A DNA stretch of 64,000 nt, taken from the NCBI GenBank assembly GCA_051846895.1, contig JBPYCQ010000001.1:62001-126000 (forward strand), read 5' to 3'. The notes beneath the pieces are model-generated. The model searched no databases and was not told the DNA's origin. It saw only the letters and a program-made list of their open reading frames with translations. Position numbers and translations under genes: made by a program. Below are positions 60,453 to 64,000 of the stretch, piece by piece. The DNA is from CALKAL01 sp051846895. Lineage in GTDB: Bacteria > Bacillota > Bacilli > Bacillales > Alkalibacillaceae. Position 1 is the first letter of the stretch. Each line of letters starts with the position of its first letter.

Positions 60453-60481
60453 AAAAAAGCCTAACACTTTATAGGTTAGGC
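60453..60481 (-). terminator. Terminator of recN
   Basis: GCCTAAC (60459-60465) pairs with GTTAGGC (60475-60481), followed on the minus strand by seven T residues. It ends ahrC-recN before spoIVB. Confidence 0.85.
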
Positions 60482-60489
60482 AAAAATTA

Positions 60490-62202
60490 TTATTTTACGC
60501 TTTTCGCTTGGTTTATTAATTCTAAAGCATGCTTTCTTGTCGTTTCAGTTAGGTCCATACCTGAGATCATCCGGCCAATCTCTTCTACAGATTGTTCTTT
60601 AGACAATTTAGTTACTTTTGTTTTAGTTCTTCCAGCGTATTCTAATTTTTCAATAAGCAAATGCTGATCAGCAATTGCTGCGACTTGTGGCAAATGAGTA
60701 ATACATAACACTTGAGATTGGCTTGATATCTCACTTATTTTTTGAGCTATTGACTGTGCAACACGTCCACTAACTCCTGTATCGACTTCATCAAAAATGA
60801 CACTTGTCATTTTTTGTTGTTCAGAAAAAATCCTTTTTAAAGCAAGCATGATTCTTGATATCTCCCCACCAGAAGCAACTTTATGAAGTGGTTTTACAGG
60901 TTCACCTGGATTAGTGCTAATCATAAATTGAATATGATCAAAGCCGTTTCGGTGCAATTTAATCATTTGATCTTTCCACTTAACATCTCCACCAGTTGTT
61001 GAAAAATCAATATCAAATACTGCTTTTTCTAAGTATAAGTCACTTAATTCTGATTTTATTGCCTTTTTTAAGTTTAGGGCAATCTCTTTCCTTATGTTGT
61101 GAAGATTTTCTGCTTCAACTAAAGCATCTTTTTCCAAATGAACAATTTCTTTTTCTAATGTTTCTAAATGTGTTTCTTTATTTTCAAGTTGTTCTAATTC
61201 TTCTTCCATTTTTATCATTAAATCAATTAATTCATCAATTTCTTTACCATATTTTCTTTTTAAACGAGTTAGTTCATGAAGTCGACTTTCTACTTCTTCT
61301 AAGCGGTTTGGGTCGAATTCTAATCCTTCTAAATGGTTTCGTAAGTCGTATGAGAGTTCCTCTAGTGTGTAGAAGTTTGACTTCAATTGTTCAGATAGCT
61401 GTAGGATTGAATTGTCAACATCTTCAATACTCTCTAATGAACTCATTGCATGGCTTAAAAAATCCAAACCTTTATTTTCTCCATGTAAAGAATAATAAGC
61501 TGTTTGCAAGTTATCATGTAAACGTTCGAAATTCATTAAACGTTGTCTTTCTTTTTCTAATTGTTCATCTTCTCCAATTTCTAAATTAGCATTTTGTAAT
61601 TCATTTAGTTGAAAAGTTAATAAATCAAAACGTTCACTATACTCTTTTTCATTTTCTGAAAGTTGTTTAAATCGTTTTTGTAAATTTAACAATTGATTAT
61701 ATGTTTCTAAATAAGCTTTTTTAGTTAATGTTATTTTGTCTAATTGAAATTGATCTAATAAATCAATGTGATGATCAGATTGCATTAATACTTGTGTTTC
61801 GTGTTGGCTATGTATGTCGATTAGATTTTGTCCTATTTCTTTTAGAATGGCTAAAGTAACTAATTTACCGTTAACACGACAAATACTTTTTCCTTTAGAT
61901 GTTATTAATCGTTGTAAAAGGATACTTCCTTCTTCATCAAATGGTATGTCAAATTGATTTAATATTTGATAAACTTCATGTTTAGAGTCATCAATAAAAA
62001 AAATCCCTTCAATAGAAGCCTGGTCACTGTGATGTCTAATGAACTCAACAGAAGCGCGAGCACCAGCAAGCAATTGAATCGCATCAATAATAATCGATTT
62101 ACCTGCACCTGTTTCTCCAGTTAAAACAGTCAGACCTGCTTGAAAGTCGATTGTTATTTCATCTATAATGGCAAAATCTTTTATCGTAATTTGTGCTAAC
62201 AC
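60490..62202 (-). CDS. recN: DNA repair protein RecN
   Basis: SMC-like ATPase (570 aa) recruited early to double-strand breaks. Walker A is GETGAGKSIIIDAIQLLAG (residues about 30-48), the central region (about 150-390) is coiled coil rich in Glu, Gln and Leu, and the C-terminal head has the ABC signature VASGGEISRIMLALKR and Walker B TSVIFDEVDTGVSG. The start codon is GTG at 62202 behind GAGGTGG. It follows ahrC by 15 bases, the standard Bacillus order. Confidence 0.96.
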   Translation of the reverse strand: MLAQITIKDFAIIDEITIDFQAGLTVLTGETGAGKSIIIDAIQLLAGARASVEFIRHHSDQASIEGIFFIDDSKHEVYQILNQFDIPFDEEGSILLQRLITSKGKSICRVNGKLVTLAILKEIGQNLIDIHSQHETQVLMQSDHHIDLLDQFQLDKITLTKKAYLETYNQLLNLQKRFKQLSENEKEYSERFDLLTFQLNELQNANLEIGEDEQLEKERQRLMNFERLHDNLQTAYYSLHGENKGLDFLSHAMSSLESIEDVDNSILQLSEQLKSNFYTLEELSYDLRNHLEGLEFDPNRLEEVESRLHELTRLKRKYGKEIDELIDLMIKMEEELEQLENKETHLETLEKEIVHLEKDALVEAENLHNIRKEIALNLKKAIKSELSDLYLEKAVFDIDFSTTGGDVKWKDQMIKLHRNGFDHIQFMISTNPGEPVKPLHKVASGGEISRIMLALKRIFSEQQKMTSVIFDEVDTGVSGRVAQSIAQKISEISSQSQVLCITHLPQVAAIADQHLLIEKLEYAGRTKTKVTKLSKEQSVEEIGRMISGMDLTETTRKHALELINQAKSVK

Positions 62203-62217
62203 TTAAGCCACCTCAAT

Positions 62218-62670
62218 TTAATTCAGCATTTCCATAAATAAGTCATACGTCGATTGACATAATTCATGAGAACGACAAATAATAAGACATGTATCATCTC
62301 CACAAATCGTCCCCATAACACCGTCCCACTCCATTTGATCAAGAAGAACACCAACAGCATGTGCATTACCTGGCAATGTTTTTAAAACGATAAAATGGTC
62401 AGCATAATCAGCGGAAACAAAGCTATCTAGAAGCATTCGCTTTAATTTGCTAGTCGGATTATATTTGTTATCTTGAGGCATACTATACTTATACTTACCA
62501 TCTTTTGTTGGGATTTTTACTAGTTGCAATTCCTTTATATCTCGAGAGATTGTCGCTTGGGTAATTTTATACCCTAATTCATGAAACCTTCTAACAAGTT
62601 CATCTTGAGTTTCAATAGTATCATTTGTAATTATTTCTTTTATTTTCATTAATCGTTGTGTCTTTTTCAC
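62218..62670 (-). CDS. ahrC: Arginine repressor AhrC/ArgR
   Basis: Arginine-responsive regulator (150 aa). The winged helix (about 1-70) contains TQDELVRRFHELGYKITQAT and SRDIKELQLVKIPT; the hexamerisation and arginine-binding domain has MGTICGDDTCLIICR with the ligand-binding Asp pair. In B. subtilis it represses arginine synthesis and activates its breakdown. The start is GTG at 62670, 8 bases after GGTGA. It precedes recN directly. Confidence 0.96.
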   Translation of the reverse strand: MKKTQRLMKIKEIITNDTIETQDELVRRFHELGYKITQATISRDIKELQLVKIPTKDGKYKYSMPQDNKYNPTSKLKRMLLDSFVSADYADHFIVLKTLPGNAHAVGVLLDQMEWDGVMGTICGDDTCLIICRSHELCQSTYDLFMEMLN

Positions 62671-62728
62671 TTATTTCTTCACCAACTTATTTAGATGAAA
62701 CAATTATTAAATTGTCTTTATGTAAATA

Positions 62729-62757
62729 GAGGAGCTATAGCTATTAAGTATAGCCCT
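62729..62757 (-). terminator. Weak hairpin between tlyA and ahrC
   Basis: GCTATA (62734-62739) pairs with TATAGC (62749-62754), extended by partly matched GAGG/CCTC. Only a short T-rich tract follows on the minus strand; at most an attenuating terminator. Confidence 0.35.
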
Positions 62758-63578
62758 CATTTTTTTCGTGTTAATTCCTCATGTGCTAGATCAACAATTT
62801 TTTCTATTTGCTGATCATCAACTAAGGTTCGGCCTTCTCCACCTGTCCATTTGACATGTAATAAAAATTCAATATTTCCGTCTCCACCTGTGATTGGTGA
62901 ATAGTCAAGTTCCTTTACTTCATATCCCTCATCAACTACAAACTTAATAATTTTTGTTACAACTTCTAAATGAATGTTCTTATCTCTGATAATTCCTTTT
63001 TTTCCTACTTGTTCACGTCCCGCTTCAAATTGTGGTTTAATTAAAGCAACCACATCAGCATTTGCTTTCAATAATTGTTTTAAAACTGGAAAAATTAACT
63101 TTAAAGAAATAAAGGATACATCTGTTACAGCAAAGTCTGGTAAGCCGTTTTTTAAATCCTCACGTGTTACGTATCGAAAATTTGTTCGTTCCATGACATG
63201 CACACGTGGATCACTTCTTAGTTTCCAATCAAGTTGGTTATATCCTACATCAATGGCGTATACTTCCTTTGCACCATGTTGTAAAGCACAATCTGTAAAT
63301 CCTCCCGTCGATGACCCGATATCAATCACTAATTTATCTTTAACGTTAATATCGAAGGCTTTAAGAGCCTTTTCTAACTTAAGGCCACCGCGACTAACGT
63401 AAGGGATAGCTTTACCTTTTACAATCAATTTGACTGTAGGATCAACTTTTAATCCAGGTTTATCTAGTCTTTCATGTTCATTAAAGACTAGCCCCGCCAT
63501 AATTGACCGTTTAGCTTTTTCTCTTGAGTCAAAATAACCTTGATCAACTAATAATGTATCTAAGCGTACTTTTTTCAT
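62757..63578 (-). CDS. tlyA: TlyA-family rRNA 2'-O-methyltransferase (YqxC)
   Basis: RNA methyltransferase (273 aa). An N-terminal S4 domain (RLDTLLVDQGYFDSREKAKR, about 4-64) precedes an FtsJ-type Rossmann domain with the SAM loop VIDIGSSTGGFTDCALQ, then AVTDVSFISL and LIKPQFEAGREQV. TlyA of mycobacteria methylates 16S and 23S rRNA cytidines; the target here is not known. The gene lies 4 bases after dxs, the normal dxs-tlyA-ahrC-recN order of bacilli. Confidence 0.92.
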   Translation of the reverse strand: MKKVRLDTLLVDQGYFDSREKAKRSIMAGLVFNEHERLDKPGLKVDPTVKLIVKGKAIPYVSRGGLKLEKALKAFDINVKDKLVIDIGSSTGGFTDCALQHGAKEVYAIDVGYNQLDWKLRSDPRVHVMERTNFRYVTREDLKNGLPDFAVTDVSFISLKLIFPVLKQLLKANADVVALIKPQFEAGREQVGKKGIIRDKNIHLEVVTKIIKFVVDEGYEVKELDYSPITGGDGNIEFLLHVKWTGGEGRTLVDDQQIEKIVDLAHEELTRKK

Positions 63579-63582
63579 TGAG

Positions 63583-64000
63583 TTATGCTCTTCTCACTTT
63601 TTTTGGTACTAATTTTTTAACATTTGAAATAACATCTTCAGTCGTTAATCCAACTTCTTCTAATAATTGATCGACACTGCCATGCTCGATAAAGCGGTCT
63701 GGTATTCCCATTCGTTTAATGTATGGAAATGCCATATTTTCTTCCTCGATTAGTTCTAAAACTGCACTACCAAAACCACCTTGTAATGCATGTTCTTCAA
63801 CAGTTAATATTGGAATATTTTCGTTTATAATTTGTTTGATCATTTGTTTATCCAATGGCTTAATAAATCTTGCATTAACAACTCTTACAGATATTCCATC
63901 TAATTCAAGACGCTCGGCCGCATTTAAACAATTTTTAATCATCGTGCCAAATGTCAATATGACTAAATCATGACCCTCTCGAATGACTTCCCAAGAACCA
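63583..64000 (-). CDS. dxs: 1-Deoxy-D-xylulose-5-phosphate synthase, C-terminal part
   Basis: The final 138 residues or so of DXS, the thiamine diphosphate enzyme that starts the non-mevalonate isoprenoid pathway; the rest lies beyond the window. The visible sequence is the C-terminal transketolase domain with ARFIKPLDKQMI, TVEEHALQGGFGSAVLE and MGIPDRFIEHGS. The frame runs open to the window edge with GSWEVIREGHDLVILTFG. Only the 3' end is present, so no start is given. Confidence 0.95.
   Translation of the reverse strand, partial: GSWEVIREGHDLVILTFGTMIKNCLNAAERLELDGISVRVVNARFIKPLDKQMIKQIINENIPILTVEEHALQGGFGSAVLELIEEENMAFPYIKRMGIPDRFIEHGSVDQLLEEVGLTTEDVISNVKKLVPKKVRRA

Noticed and set aside
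60996..61589. Open frame of 197 codons on the plus strand opposite recN
   Set aside because: It lies wholly antisense to well-conserved recN coding sequence, is rich in Leu and Phe as expected from a complement of Lys/Glu-rich coiled coil, and has no ribosome binding site.
62974..63402. Open frame of 142 codons on the plus strand opposite tlyA
   Set aside because: Antisense shadow of tlyA; no ribosome binding site or family resemblance.
1..64000. CRISPR arrays, prophage, integrons, defence islands or biosynthetic clusters
   Set aside because: No spaced direct repeats, phage structural genes, intact transposases or unusual gene clusters were seen; gene content and order are those of a Bacillaceae core chromosome.

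Overview
The window is an ordinary stretch of core chromosome from an AT-rich, endospore-forming member of the Bacillaceae. Evidence: a full forespore/spore gene set (spoIIAA-spoIIAB-sigF, spoVA, dacF, dacB, spmA/spmB, spoIIM, spoIVB, spo0A), GGAGG-type ribosome binding sites, frequent TTG/GTG starts, and gene order that follows the res-spoIIA-fur-yqj-bkd-spo0A-recN-dxs section of the Bacillus subtilis chromosome. The genus cannot be fixed from sequence alone; the proteins look like the Oceanobacillus/Virgibacillus side of the family. There are no tRNA or rRNA genes, CRISPR arrays, prophage or intact insertion sequences, and no gap without a gene exceeds 300 bases.

Layout (most genes on the minus strand, so operons read from high to low coordinate). 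1-8.3 kb: rsiX (partial) and sigX, resD-resE, resA-resB-resC (cytochrome c maturation), rluB. 8.4-15.1 kb: dacB-spmA-spmB, ypuI, scpB/scpA, ypuF, ribT, ppiB, lysA. 15.2-22.6 kb: spoVAA-AB-AC-AD-AEB-AF, the spoIIA operon with sigF, dacF. 22.6-29.9 kb: nucleoside salvage (pdp, punA, deoB), xerD, fur, spoIIM, an endonuclease Q-type repair enzyme, nudF. 30-38.4 kb (mostly plus strand): an aldo-keto reductase, an unknown membrane protein, an SOS-controlled Y-family polymerase with a YolD-like partner, an MBL-fold hydrolase, and a yqiK-namA-rnz-aldehyde dehydrogenase operon. A large GC-rich palindromic repeat at 38.4-38.6 kb separates that operon from the second Y-family polymerase. 39.9-45.1 kb: an M20 peptidase and a methylmalonyl-CoA module (mcmA, mcmB, epimerase, carboxyltransferase). 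45.2-55.5 kb: a Prli42-like miniprotein, yqjA, brxB, and the branched-chain keto acid operon bkdR-bcd-lpdV-bkdAA-bkdAB-bkdB. 55.5-64 kb: an atypical ureohydrolase, lysC, spo0A, spoIVB, recN, ahrC, tlyA and the 3' end of dxs.

How the parts work together: bcd and the BKD complex convert leucine, isoleucine and valine to branched acyl-CoAs. The butyrate kinase/phosphotransbutyrylase branch known from B. subtilis is absent, while the adjacent methylmalonyl-CoA mutase, epimerase and carboxyltransferase genes would pass the propionyl-CoA arising from Ile/Val to succinyl-CoA. Sporulation genes carry recognisable sigma-H, sigma-F and sigma-G candidate promoters and 0A-box-like sites.

I found no entirely new system. 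The points most worth a second look are: a BkdR whose sigma-54-contacting GAFTGA loop is missing while its target operon has a sigma-A-like promoter with a cre site; an arginase-family enzyme in which a conserved metal-ligand aspartate is cysteine; a Prli42-like miniprotein with a basic extension whose promoter shares its -35 region with the divergent mcm operon; and the palindromic repeat.
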